In this document: piece after piece, positions 1 through 7,445 of the stretch
Layout of the letters: every line of letters starts with the position of its first letter
Numbering within the stretch: position 1 is the stretch's first letter
Source of the DNA: UBA6448 sp051893155
GTDB taxonomy: Bacteria > Bacillota_I > Bacilli_A > RF39 > UBA660
DNA length: 9,516 nt
Assembly (NCBI GenBank): GCA_051893155.1
Contig: JBJFGY010000057.1
Coordinates: 1 to 9,516, forward strand
Reading direction: 5' to 3'
Notes under the pieces: generated by a model
The model's input: only the letters and a program-made list of their open reading frames with translations
Databases searched by the model: none
What the model was told of the DNA's origin: nothing
Made by a program: the position numbers and the translations under genes

Positions 1-55
1 CATAAAGTTACATTTATCAAATTTATTGTCTACCAACACTATTTGACAAAGAACC
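1..55 (-). mobile_element. Possible insertion-sequence end (ISL3-like) at left edge
   Basis: Reading the minus strand past ymfH, the sequence becomes GGTTCTTTGTCAAATAGTGT and continues to the window edge. A tip beginning GG followed by CTTTGTCAAA resembles, from memory, the terminal inverted repeats of ISL3-family elements. Its first G is also the last base of the ymfH stop codon TAG, as expected if an element landed there. The minus frame containing GTG at 39-37 stays open to the edge (V/M-L-V-D-N-K-F-D-K-C-N-F-M), and could be the start of a transposase or of any other gene. The second repeat and the transposase lie outside the window, so the call is tentative. Confidence 0.3.
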
Positions 56-1323
56 TATTCTTTCTTTTTTGGTTTTAAAATAACATAACATCTTTCATTA
101 CCAATATTATTTACTATAAATTTACCATCACCAATTTTTAAATTTTCAAATATTGATGGAATATTATTAATTATTTTGCCATATCTCATTACATCATTTC
201 TTATATCATTATTTACCTCAAATGCATCTTCATATCCAAGTATTCCTGATGCTATATATACTCTATTCTTTCTTTCAAAATCTTCTTTTGAAAATTCTAA
301 ATTATCAAGTTTTTCATTTAATAACTTAATCATTTCTTTTGGATATGATGAAGATGATTCAAAAATTAAAATTGCATAGTCTTTGTTAACCATTACACTA
401 TATGATATATCATCTGCCAAATGATTATTAATTATATATTCATTAAAAGTACTTGTTTGGCCAAAATTAATATCTAGCATTATATTAAGATAAACTCTTA
501 AATGTAAATCATCATATTCTTTTAATTTTTTTCGATCTATTTTAACACCTAAAAATAATTTTTCTTTTGTAACATTTGTATAAATAACACTTTCTTTTTT
601 ATTAACTTTTTTATTTTCTTTACAATTTATTTTTTTTACATTTACTTGCTTTTCCTTAATATTTTCAAAAAATTCTTCACATATTTTTATTATTTCATAT
701 TGATTTATATTACCAGTAACAGTTAAAAACATATTATTTGGTCTATAAAAAGCCTCAAAAACATTTTGAGCATCTTCTAAAGTTATATTTTTTATATCTT
801 CTTCTTCACCTGTAACTAAATATTTATGATTATCATTATTAAATAAACAATTTAAAAGTTCAAAATAACCTTCATTATAAGGATTATCTTGAGTCATTTT
901 AGCTTCTTCAATAATAATTGGTTTTTCTTTATTAATAAGTTCTTTTGTAAAATAATTATTTGTTACAAAATATAGTAAATGATTTAAATTATCTTTTATA
1001 TTATTATTACACATTACTTCATAAGAAGTATGATCAAAAGTTGTATATGCATTTGTATAACTGCCTAATTTATAAAAAAAGTCATGAGCTGTAGTACCTT
1101 CTTCATTAAATTTAATATGTTCTAAAAAATGAGCCATTCCATTTGGAACATTAATTTTTTTATTATTTAATTCAAAAGTAGTATCAATACTTCCATATTT
1201 AATAGTAAGTGTTAAATAAATATCACTAACCATTTTATAAGGCCATATATATATTTTAAAGCCATTAGAAAGCTCATGTTCATAAACTATTTCATTTATT
1301 CTTTCAATCTGTATTTTTTTCAT
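55..1323 (-). CDS. ymfH: M16 family zinc peptidase, YmfH-type catalytic subunit
   Basis: This is a 422-aa M16 metallopeptidase, close to the length of B. subtilis YmfH. The N-terminal domain carries the inverted zinc motif HFLEH at residues 65-69. The third ligand is most likely E140, with the companion conserved E133 seven residues before it. The C-terminal half keeps the M16 fold, but at the loop around 287-308 it lacks the conserved Arg of the usual REKxGLxY motif. It follows ymfF with a 20-base overlap and should act with it as a heterodimer. I place the start at ATG 1323 because GAGG lies 6 bases upstream (1330-1333); the longer GTG start at 1335 has no ribosome site. Databases link the YmfF/YmfH pair to EF-P 5-aminopentanol modification in B. 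subtilis; no ymfI is visible here. The stop codon sits at a possible IS junction, so the last residues may not be native. Confidence 0.9.
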   Translation of the reverse strand: MKKIQIERINEIVYEHELSNGFKIYIWPYKMVSDIYLTLTIKYGSIDTTFELNNKKINVPNGMAHFLEHIKFNEEGTTAHDFFYKLGSYTNAYTTFDHTSYEVMCNNNIKDNLNHLLYFVTNNYFTKELINKEKPIIIEEAKMTQDNPYNEGYFELLNCLFNNDNHKYLVTGEEEDIKNITLEDAQNVFEAFYRPNNMFLTVTGNINQYEIIKICEEFFENIKEKQVNVKKINCKENKKVNKKESVIYTNVTKEKLFLGVKIDRKKLKEYDDLHLRVYLNIMLDINFGQTSTFNEYIINNHLADDISYSVMVNKDYAILIFESSSSYPKEMIKLLNEKLDNLEFSKEDFERKNRVYIASGILGYEDAFEVNNDIRNDVMRYGKIINNIPSIFENLKIGDGKFIVNNIGNERCYVILKPKKKE

Positions 1324-2584
1324 TTGATTCCTCACATAAACTATATATAGTATTTATTTTAATTTTATTAGCAACATTAATAATATCTTTTTTCGTTGTT
1401 TTTTCTAATTGATTAATTTTTTCATCGATGCTTAATCCATTTGTAAATATTTTAGATTCAAAAGTATTTAAAATTCCCATTTGATTATTTTTATTCATAT
1501 TAAGAGATAACATTAAATTATTTTTTGCATCACTAATATCATCTTCAGAAAAAATACCTTTTTTCATTTCATCAAGAGCCTTATTACATAATTTAATTGC
1601 TTTTGTAATGTTTTCTTTTTTTAAAGATAAAGTAATACATAATAAATTATCACCTTTAAAAAACATACTAGATACTCTATAGCATAAACCATTTTTTTCT
1701 CTTAAATAAGAATATAATTTACTACTTAAACCACCACTACCAAAAATATAATTAAATACAATAAAAGTAATATTTCTTTCATCAGCAGTTAAATCTTTTA
1801 AATTATAAATTATTGCTAGTTGAGATTGATTAAAAGTTGATTCATCACTTTTAATAATAGCTTTTTTTCTTACTAAGTTATCAATATAATAATTAAAATT
1901 AAATGAATTAATTCTATTTATATGAAAATTATCTTTTATTAAAGAAATTGTTTTATTCATATCTAAATTACCAATTATAAATATATCTATAATAGAATTA
2001 TTTATAAGATTTAAATATTCATTATAGACACTTTCTCTTGTAATTTTTTCAATATCTTCTTTTGTACCTAAAATAGAATAAGAACTAATCGAATTTTCAT
2101 CCATAGTTTTCAAAGCATTATTAATTACCAGTTTGCTAGGACTTTCATTAATACTTTCAATATCTAAAAGAAGATCATTTTTTATATTTTCAAATGATGT
2201 TAAATCAAATTCATTATTTTTTACATTTGGTTTTAGAATCATTTCAAATAAGAACTTAATTAATTTATCTAAATAATCTTTTTCATTTATAAAATCAGGA
2301 TTAATAAAATCTAAAGAAAATATCATGGAAGAAACATTACCTTGTTTAGCAAACATGGCATTATAAAAACATTTATATAAGTCTTCTTTTTCTATTGCAA
2401 GTAACCTATTTGTATTATATTTTTTTGAGGAATATGATAGAAGACCTGCTAAAAAAGAAAGAGTTGGCAGTTTTTCTTTTATTACTTCTTGACGAAAAAA
2501 TATCTCTATTCTTGAAGTTTTAAATCTGTCAGTTTTGATTGTATGAATTTTATATGATTTATGGTCAAATGTTTGATATTTCAT
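1304..2584 (-). CDS. ymfF: M16 family peptidase-like protein, YmfF-type non-zinc partner
   Basis: This 426-aa protein matches the length of B. subtilis YmfF. The N-terminal half has the M16 layout, including a K-K-Y-N-T segment around residues 54-58, but no HxxEH zinc motif: the aligned helix reads LSFLAGLL (42-49). The C-terminal half retains the glycine-rich loop FGSGGLSSKL (281-290) and REKNGLCY (295-302), whose Arg and Tyr are the conserved substrate-binding pair of M16 enzymes. It is therefore probably the non-metal half of a YmfF/YmfH dimer. ATG 2584 is preceded by AAAGGAG at good spacing. The gene follows dgt by 32 bases with no terminator, so the two are probably cotranscribed, and its TGA stop overlaps the start of ymfH. 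M16 membership is strong; the process it serves in this organism is inferred from homologues. Confidence 0.88.
   Translation of the reverse strand: MKYQTFDHKSYKIHTIKTDRFKTSRIEIFFRQEVIKEKLPTLSFLAGLLSYSSKKYNTNRLLAIEKEDLYKCFYNAMFAKQGNVSSMIFSLDFINPDFINEKDYLDKLIKFLFEMILKPNVKNNEFDLTSFENIKNDLLLDIESINESPSKLVINNALKTMDENSISSYSILGTKEDIEKITRESVYNEYLNLINNSIIDIFIIGNLDMNKTISLIKDNFHINRINSFNFNYYIDNLVRKKAIIKSDESTFNQSQLAIIYNLKDLTADERNITFIVFNYIFGSGGLSSKLYSYLREKNGLCYRVSSMFFKGDNLLCITLSLKKENITKAIKLCNKALDEMKKGIFSEDDISDAKNNLMLSLNMNKNNQMGILNTFESKIFTNGLSIDEKINQLEKTTKKDIINVANKIKINTIYSLCEESNEKNTD
1329..1333 (-). promoter_or_regulatory. Ribosome binding site deciding the ymfH start
   Basis: The minus strand reads GAGGA here, six bases (counted from GAGG) before ATG 1323. 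It lies inside the 3' end of ymfF and makes ATG 1323 a better start than the upstream in-frame GTG at 1335. Confidence 0.7.
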
Positions 2585-2616
2585 AATTCTCCTTTATTTA
2601 TTATTATTATCAATTT

Positions 2617-3741
2617 TTATTTATTTATAATTAAATTATATTGATTAATAAAATAATCATCAGTCATCCCAGCTATATAGTCAATAACTATTCTTTCTTT
2701 TGAAAAGCTATAGTATTCTTCATTCATATTATTTAAATATGAAGTAAATATTGTACTTTTTTTATTATTTATTTGTAAATCATTTAAGTATGAATTAAAT
2801 AATGTTCTAAACATATTTTCAATTTTGTTAAGTTCATCAGTTGAATATGCTTTTGAATATATATTTTCATAATTAAAATCTTTTAATTTTTTAATAGCAT
2901 TAAATACTTTATCACTCATTTTTATATAATTTTTATCAATACTTTCATTAATAATATCTGTGGTAATAGTATTAACTATTTCACGATTATTTTTACCAAG
3001 TACACTTACTATTTCTTTAGGAATTTTATCAAATGAGATTAAATTCATTCTAACGCCATCTTCGATATCACGTCCTAAATATGCAATAATATCACTAATT
3101 CTTACAACACATCCTTCAAGTGTCATAGGTCTTAAATATCTAGCTACTTCAATATTTTTAATACTTTGATTATACTCATTTAAAAATTCTTCTTTTGTTT
3201 TTAATTTTGGATAATATTCATTAGATACAAGTTCTCCATTATGACACATTATAGCATCAAGAACTTGAATAGTTATGTTATTTCCTTTGCCATAATTTTC
3301 AATAAACATTAAATTTCTTGTACTTTGCAAATTATGGAAAAAATATCCTTCATTATTTTCTAAAGATATTTTATTAAGTATTCTTTCGCCAACATGCCCA
3401 AAAGGTGTATGTCCAAGATCATGTCCTAAAGCAGCAGCTTCAATTAAATCCTCATTTAAATTAAGAGCCCTACCTATAGTTCTAGCAATTTTAGAAACAT
3501 ATTGCACGTGAATCATCCTTTTTTGAATATGGTCATTTTTATTAGTTGTAAATACTTGAGTTTTATCCATATATCTTAAATAAGCAAGTGAATATATAAT
3601 TCGATCGGCATCACGAAAAAAAGGTGTTCGCATATCATTGTCATTTTCCTCATTAAATCGAATTGCATCTTCATCTTTACAAGCATATTTACTCAAATTT
3701 TTATTATGTTTTCTCATATTTTCATATATAGTATTTTTCAT
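2617..3741 (-). CDS. dgt: HD-domain deoxynucleoside triphosphate triphosphohydrolase (dGTPase-like)
   Basis: The 374-aa protein is a cytosolic dNTPase that releases tripolyphosphate from dNTPs, typically dGTP, and so trims the nucleotide pool. The N-terminal signature R-T-P-F-F-R-D-A-D-R-I (38-48) plus DKTQVF (59-64) is characteristic of the Dgt family. The HD metal site is complete: H78, H107-D108 in ALGHDLGHTPFGHVGE, and D217 in ISDIIAYLGRDIEDG. The length is in the usual range for the family's shorter members. The start at 3741 is supported by AGGTGAGG (3746-3753) five bases upstream. It heads a unit with ymfF and ymfH and is separated from the recD2 unit by a terminator. Substrate preference among dNTPs and any allosteric control cannot be read from the sequence. 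Confidence 0.92.
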   Translation of the reverse strand: MKNTIYENMRKHNKNLSKYACKDEDAIRFNEENDNDMRTPFFRDADRIIYSLAYLRYMDKTQVFTTNKNDHIQKRMIHVQYVSKIARTIGRALNLNEDLIEAAALGHDLGHTPFGHVGERILNKISLENNEGYFFHNLQSTRNLMFIENYGKGNNITIQVLDAIMCHNGELVSNEYYPKLKTKEEFLNEYNQSIKNIEVARYLRPMTLEGCVVRISDIIAYLGRDIEDGVRMNLISFDKIPKEIVSVLGKNNREIVNTITTDIINESIDKNYIKMSDKVFNAIKKLKDFNYENIYSKAYSTDELNKIENMFRTLFNSYLNDLQINNKKSTIFTSYLNNMNEEYYSFSKERIVIDYIAGMTDDYFINQYNLIINK

Positions 3742-3759
3742 ATTACCTCACCTATTAAT

Positions 3760-3788
3760 ATTATAATAAATAAAATATGAAAAATCTA
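3760..3788 (-). promoter_or_regulatory. Candidate promoter of the dgt-ymfF-ymfH unit
   Basis: A perfect minus-strand TATAAT lies at 3760-3765, just after the terminator of the preceding unit. The -35 region is poor: TAGATT at a 17-base spacing matches the consensus in only three positions. Transcription from it would begin near 3753, giving a very short leader that starts at the dgt ribosome site. The -10 box is seen; promoter function is inferred. Confidence 0.5.
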
Positions 3789-3802
3789 GAAATAAAGCAT
3801 AA

Positions 3803-3824
3803 TAAAAAGGATAGACACTATCCT
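3803..3824 (-). terminator. Intrinsic terminator overlapping the stop codon of the 46-aa peptide
   Basis: On the minus strand AGGATAG pairs with CTATCCT around a TGT loop (stem arms 3818-3824 and 3808-3814), followed directly by TTTTATT. The 7-bp stem is short but sits beside a T-run and between two units. Its 5' arm includes two bases of the TAG stop codon (3823-3825) of the small upstream gene. Confidence 0.75.
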
Positions 3825-3963
3825 AATTACCTGAATTATTTGCTTGAGAATATAAATTTTTAGCCTTCTTATTTTTATTTTTATTATTTCCTAAATACAT
3901 ATAAGCGCCAACTCCAGCTCCAGTTAAAGCCATCCCAAGCATCATATAACCAACTTTTTTCGT
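3823..3963 (-). CDS. Small 46-aa membrane-type peptide, probable ACG start
   Basis: The frame encodes a short protein: Lys-Lys, a Gly/Ala/Met-rich apolar stretch (V4 to G25, including MMLGMALTGAGVGAYMYLG), then a Lys/Asn-rich tail ending QANNSGN. The apolar part is about long enough for one membrane pass, or for a glycine-zipper-like helix; the tail would be cytosolic. No ATG, GTG or TTG lies at a proper distance from the only ribosome site, AGAGGTG (3971-3977). Exactly 7 bases after that site is ACG, followed by AAA AAA, so the natural reading is M-K-K-V-G-Y-M-M. Alternatives are initiation at the internal ATGs (codons 7 and 8), with poor spacing, or a decayed ATG. The next upstream in-frame codon beyond KYT is TGA. 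It lies 42 bases after recD2 and ends in a terminator. Function is unknown. Confidence 0.6.
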   Translation of the reverse strand, partial: TKKVGYMMLGMALTGAGVGAYMYLGNNKNKNKKAKNLYSQANNSGN

Positions 3964-3970
3964 GTATTTT

Positions 3971-3977
3971 CACCTCT
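3971..3977 (-). promoter_or_regulatory. Ribosome binding site in front of an ACG codon
   Basis: The minus strand reads AGAGGTG and then seven bases (AAAATAC) before ACG at 3963-3961. The AGGTG plus seven bases layout is the same as in front of the 154-aa gene (7916-7920, ATG at 7908). This supports ACG as the initiation codon, or as a mutated ATG. Confidence 0.6.
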
Positions 3978-4005
3978 AATAATAGTATTTGTAAATTTAT
4001 ATTAT

Positions 4006-6201
4006 TTATACATTATAGTATTTATTTAAAAAATCAATTAAAGAAGTCTTCCGCATCATTGAATAATTATTATTAACCGCTCTAATAAAGGCGGAAGGCT
4101 CTCCAATAATGGTTAAACTTTTTTTAGCTCGTGATACTGCTGTATAAATTAATTTATTATAAAGCATAATACTATAATTATTACATATTGGCATTATAAC
4201 ATGTTCAAATTCACTACCTTGACTTTTATGAATTGTAATTGCATAAGCAAGAGTAATATTTTTTAAATCTTTCTTCTCAATAGAAACAATATTACCATCA
4301 AAATCTATTTGAATTATAATTTTATCATCATAATTTTTAGAAATATTAATTATTTTCCCAATATCTCCATTAAATACATTATTATCTGAATCATTTATAA
4401 GTTGTAATACTTTATCATTTACATGATATATTTTATCACCATATTTTACTTCCATAAATGGGTTATTATTATATATTTTTTCTAAATAAAAATTTAAATT
4501 ATCTATACCATTATCCCCTTTATACATTGGTGCAAGCACTTGGATTTTGCTTTCATCAATACCTTTAGAAAGACCATATTTTACGCATCTTATAACATTT
4601 TCTAAAATTTTATCTTTTTCACAAACAATAAAATTATAATCATCTTTTTTAGTTAATATTTCTTCATTTATATCTTGTTTTTTAATATCTTTAGCTAAAT
4701 ATGGAATATAGGAATTATCACTTTGACGATAAATTGTATTTAACATATTAAAAGAAAAATAATCACTATTTATTAAATCTTGTAACACAAGGCCTGGACC
4801 TACTGATGGAAGCTGATAAATATCACCCACTAAAACGAGTTTTATATTACTATTATAAGCACAAAGTAAACTTTTCATTAAAGAAATATCTATCATTGAA
4901 CATTCATCGACAATTAATAATTTATGATAAAGTTTATTATATTCATTATATTCAAAAGAATCACTATCCTTATGCCATTTTAATAATCGATGGATTGTAT
5001 AAGCTGGAAGTGATGTAGAACTACTAAGTTTTTTACTTGCTCTACCTGTTGGTGCTAAAAGAGCAATATTATTTATAATATTTTCATTATTTAAACAATT
5101 TTCTTTAATAAAAAGCTTTACAATAGCATTAATAATTGTTGTTTTACCAGTTCCTGGACCGCCAGATATAATAGTAATATTTTCATTTAAAGCATTTTCA
5201 ATTGCTTTAATTTGTTCATCAGAATATATTTTATTAGTTTCTTTTTGAATTTCTTTAATTTTGTTAGCAAAATCATTAATTTTAATTTTTTCTTGTTTAT
5301 CAATTAAATATAAATATCTTGCAATACTATTTTCTTCATCATAATATTTTTTTAAATAATACCTTTTATCATTTTTAATAATTAAATTATCATTTATTAA
5401 ATCATTTATATATTCTTCAAATATTGTATTATCTATACTTATATTATAATTATTAACTAAATATTTATAAATTTCTTCAATATAATAGTATGTACTTCCT
5501 TCAGCAAAACTTATATCAACTAAAGTATTTAATATACATTCTTTACATCTTATTTCTGATAAAGGATAAAAATTATTTTTATATATATCATCTATTTTTC
5601 TAAATTCAAAGATATCTTTAAGTAGATATAGATTGCCTTCCATAACAGGTTCTATATCATTATAATGTTTGCTTAATATTTTTGAAGTTTCATCATAAGT
5701 AAAACCCCAAGAAGTAAGTTTTTTAATTATTTCATCATCTTTTTCAAATTTTAATACACTTCCATATATTTTAGTGGCTTTTAAAGTAGTCATACCTTTA
5801 ATAACAAATAAATTATTTATATCTTCTTTTATTTTTTTTAAAGCTTCTTTTCCATAAGTATCTACTATCTTTTTAGCCATTTGCTTAGAACAACCCTCAA
5901 CAAAAGAACTTGCTAAAAAATTTTGAATCTCTTCCTCAGTTGTAGGCTCTAAAACTTTATATCTTTCTATAGTATATTGCCACGAATATTTTTGATGAAA
6001 AGAAAGTTTTCCAAATATCATATAATCCATATCATATCTTATATCATAAATAATACCAGTTACATAAATTAGTTTACTACTATATTTAGTTACCTCTAAA
6101 TCATTGGTTTCACTAACTTTAAAAAGAGCAACTGTAAAGTTACTATCTTCATTTTGATAAATAAGTTTTTTAAATTTCCCTTTAATATAAGACTTTTCCA
6201 T
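4006..6201 (-). CDS. recD2: SF1B DNA helicase RecD2
   Basis: The 731-aa protein is an ATP-dependent 5'-3' DNA helicase of the RecD2/YrrC type, which works in repair and fork maintenance without RecBC. The order is: N-terminal OB-like domain (about 1-85, with the family opening KGKFKKLIYQNEDSNFTVA), helix-hairpin-helix segments (about 92-150), a winged-helix-like linker, then the helicase core. Motifs: Q330, Walker A GGPGTGKT (347-354), LAPTGRASK (382-390), Walker B VDECSM (431-436), GDIYQLPSVGPG (459-470), TIYRQ (489-493), TIHKSQGSEFEHV (656-668) and YTAVSRAKK (686-694). All look intact. It is shorter than the roughly 800 aa of B. subtilis YrrC, mainly in linkers and the C-terminus. Its ATG shares one base with the mtaB stop (TAATG) and has no clear ribosome site, which suggests translational coupling. 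Confidence 0.95.
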   Translation of the reverse strand: MEKSYIKGKFKKLIYQNEDSNFTVALFKVSETNDLEVTKYSSKLIYVTGIIYDIRYDMDYMIFGKLSFHQKYSWQYTIERYKVLEPTTEEEIQNFLASSFVEGCSKQMAKKIVDTYGKEALKKIKEDINNLFVIKGMTTLKATKIYGSVLKFEKDDEIIKKLTSWGFTYDETSKILSKHYNDIEPVMEGNLYLLKDIFEFRKIDDIYKNNFYPLSEIRCKECILNTLVDISFAEGSTYYYIEEIYKYLVNNYNISIDNTIFEEYINDLINDNLIIKNDKRYYLKKYYDEENSIARYLYLIDKQEKIKINDFANKIKEIQKETNKIYSDEQIKAIENALNENITIISGGPGTGKTTIINAIVKLFIKENCLNNENIINNIALLAPTGRASKKLSSSTSLPAYTIHRLLKWHKDSDSFEYNEYNKLYHKLLIVDECSMIDISLMKSLLCAYNSNIKLVLVGDIYQLPSVGPGLVLQDLINSDYFSFNMLNTIYRQSDNSYIPYLAKDIKKQDINEEILTKKDDYNFIVCEKDKILENVIRCVKYGLSKGIDESKIQVLAPMYKGDNGIDNLNFYLEKIYNNNPFMEVKYGDKIYHVNDKVLQLINDSDNNVFNGDIGKIINISKNYDDKIIIQIDFDGNIVSIEKKDLKNITLAYAITIHKSQGSEFEHVIMPICNNYSIMLYNKLIYTAVSRAKKSLTIIGEPSAFIRAVNNNYSMMRKTSLIDFLNKYYNV

Positions 6202-6203
6202 TA
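6199..6203 (-). promoter_or_regulatory. Stop-start overlap (TAATG) coupling mtaB to recD2
   Basis: The mtaB stop TAA and recD2 ATG share one base. The 25 bases before the ATG are A/T-rich with no Shine-Dalgarno match, so recD2 is probably translated by termination-reinitiation from mtaB. The overlap is seen; coupling is inferred. Confidence 0.65.
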
Positions 6204-7433
6204 TATTTTTTCGTTATATATTTCTCCTTTAACAAGTTTTTTAGGAATTTTTACCAATAAGTAATTTGAAGTATGTCCTACTGAATAATCATCAAATACT
6301 TCTTCAATTAAAACATCTAATTTTTGACCTTTAAATTTATTATAATAATTATTTTCTAAAGTTAAACTTAAATCCATAAGTTTTTTTACTCGATCTTTTT
6401 TTTCATTAATACTAATTTTATTAGTCATTTTACTTGCTTTAGTACCAGTTCTATCAGAATAAGGAAATACATGTATTTTAGCAAAATTTAATTTTTCACA
6501 AGTATCCAAAGTTTTTAAAAACATTTCATTTGTTTCGTTTGGAAATCCTACAATTACATCTGTAGTAATTGATATATCAGGTCTAATACTTCTTATTTTT
6601 TTTACTTTTTCAAAAAAATAATTTAAATCATATTTACGATTCATAAGTTTTAATATTTCATCACTACCAGCTTGAAGTGGAATATGTAAATGATTACATA
6701 ATTTATCATTATTTTTTAATACTTCCATAAATTTATCATTTAATTGAGTTATTTCAATACTTGAAAGTCTTATTCTTTTTAAATTATCTATTTTAGCCAT
6801 TTCATTTATTAAATCTGCTAAATCTTTATTATCACTTAAATATGAACCTGTATCAATACCTGTTAATACTATTTCCTTATAACCATTATTAGCAAGATTA
6901 GTTGCTTCATTTATAACATCATCAAAACTTTTAGATCTTACCTTTCCTCTTACAAATGGAATAATACAATATGAACAAAAATTATCACATCCATCTTCAA
7001 TTTTTATATTACCTCTTGTATGATTAGAAGTATCTATTTGCATATTTTCAAAAGGTAAATCCCTTGTTTTAGCAATGCATTCATATGGAATTTTACTTTC
7101 TAAATAATCATTAATAATATTTACAATATTGCTTTTATTTATATTGCCCATTAAAATATCAATACCCATGTTTTTGTATTTATCAATATTATTTTGTACA
7201 GAACATCCACATACCACTAAAATAGAGTTTGGATTTTCTCTTTTAAGTCTTCTTACCTCTTTTAAACTTTTTTTATCTGAAGTATCTGTAACCGTACATG
7301 TATTTAAAATTAATATATCACATTTTTCATTCTCACTACAAAAAGAAAATCCATTATTAATTAAGGATTCCTTCATAAAATTGCTTTCATAACTATTTAC
7401 TTTACAACCAAGTGTAATTATATTAAATTTCAT
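6201..7433 (-). CDS. mtaB: tRNA (t6A37-C2) methylthiotransferase MtaB
   Basis: This 410-aa radical-SAM enzyme adds the 2-methylthio group to t6A at position 37 of ANN-decoding tRNAs. The N-terminal methylthiotransferase domain has the opening ITLGCKVNSYES, which separates MtaB from MiaB, and three cluster cysteines C10, C46 and C77. The radical-SAM motif C149-x3-C153-x2-C156 lies in IEDGCDNFCSYCIIPFVRG. A C-terminal TRAM domain (about 350-410) ends VGHTSNYLLVKIPKKLVKGE. All six cysteines needed for the two [4Fe-4S] clusters are present, so it should be active. I prefer ATG 7433, because AGGGG (7441-7445) is 7 bases upstream of it but only 1 base from the alternative ATG 7439. It starts 10 bases after the 154-aa gene and overlaps recD2 by one base. 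Confidence 0.95.
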   Translation of the reverse strand: MKFNIITLGCKVNSYESNFMKESLINNGFSFCSENEKCDILILNTCTVTDTSDKKSLKEVRRLKRENPNSILVVCGCSVQNNIDKYKNMGIDILMGNINKSNIVNIINDYLESKIPYECIAKTRDLPFENMQIDTSNHTRGNIKIEDGCDNFCSYCIIPFVRGKVRSKSFDDVINEATNLANNGYKEIVLTGIDTGSYLSDNKDLADLINEMAKIDNLKRIRLSSIEITQLNDKFMEVLKNNDKLCNHLHIPLQAGSDEILKLMNRKYDLNYFFEKVKKIRSIRPDISITTDVIVGFPNETNEMFLKTLDTCEKLNFAKIHVFPYSDRTGTKASKMTNKISINEKKDRVKKLMDLSLTLENNYYNKFKGQKLDVLIEEVFDDYSVGHTSNYLLVKIPKKLVKGEIYNEKI

Positions 7434-7440
7434 AACCATT

Positions 7441-7445
7441 CCCCT
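7441..7445 (-). promoter_or_regulatory. Ribosome binding site of mtaB, overlapping the upstream stop
   Basis: The minus strand reads AGGGG, including the last two bases of the TAG that ends the 154-aa gene (7444-7446). The spacing favours ATG 7433 over ATG 7439. Confidence 0.6.

Noticed and set aside
176..379. Plus-strand open frame inside ymfH
   Set aside because: Shadow of a strong M16 gene; low-complexity Ser/Phe/Ile content and no ribosome site.
1304..1306. TGA read as tryptophan (mycoplasma code), which would extend ymfF
   Set aside because: Trp positions in ymfH and recD2 use TGG, and further in-frame TGA codons follow inside ymfH; a stop is the simple reading.
1324..1335. GTG start for ymfH at 1335
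   Set aside because: No Shine-Dalgarno match upstream, whereas GAGG sits 6 bases before ATG 1323.
2960..3169. Plus-strand open frame inside dgt
   Set aside because: Antisense shadow of the HD-domain coding region with no recognisable motif.
3874..3973. Minus-strand frame starting GTG AAA ATA CAC, which would use the GTG inside AGAGGTG
   Set aside because: It overlaps its own ribosome site, encodes an implausible Trp-rich peptide of about 30 residues, and the Gly/Ala-Lys frame beside it looks natural; I also considered a one-base frameshift in the A-run but ACG initiation needs no change.
4806..5018. Plus-strand open frame inside recD2
   Set aside because: Lies opposite the conserved Walker B region; Tyr/Lys-rich composition is a by-product of AT-rich antisense reading.
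7129..7392. Plus-strand open frame inside mtaB
   Set aside because: Opposite the cysteine-bearing N-terminal domain of mtaB, so explained by that gene.
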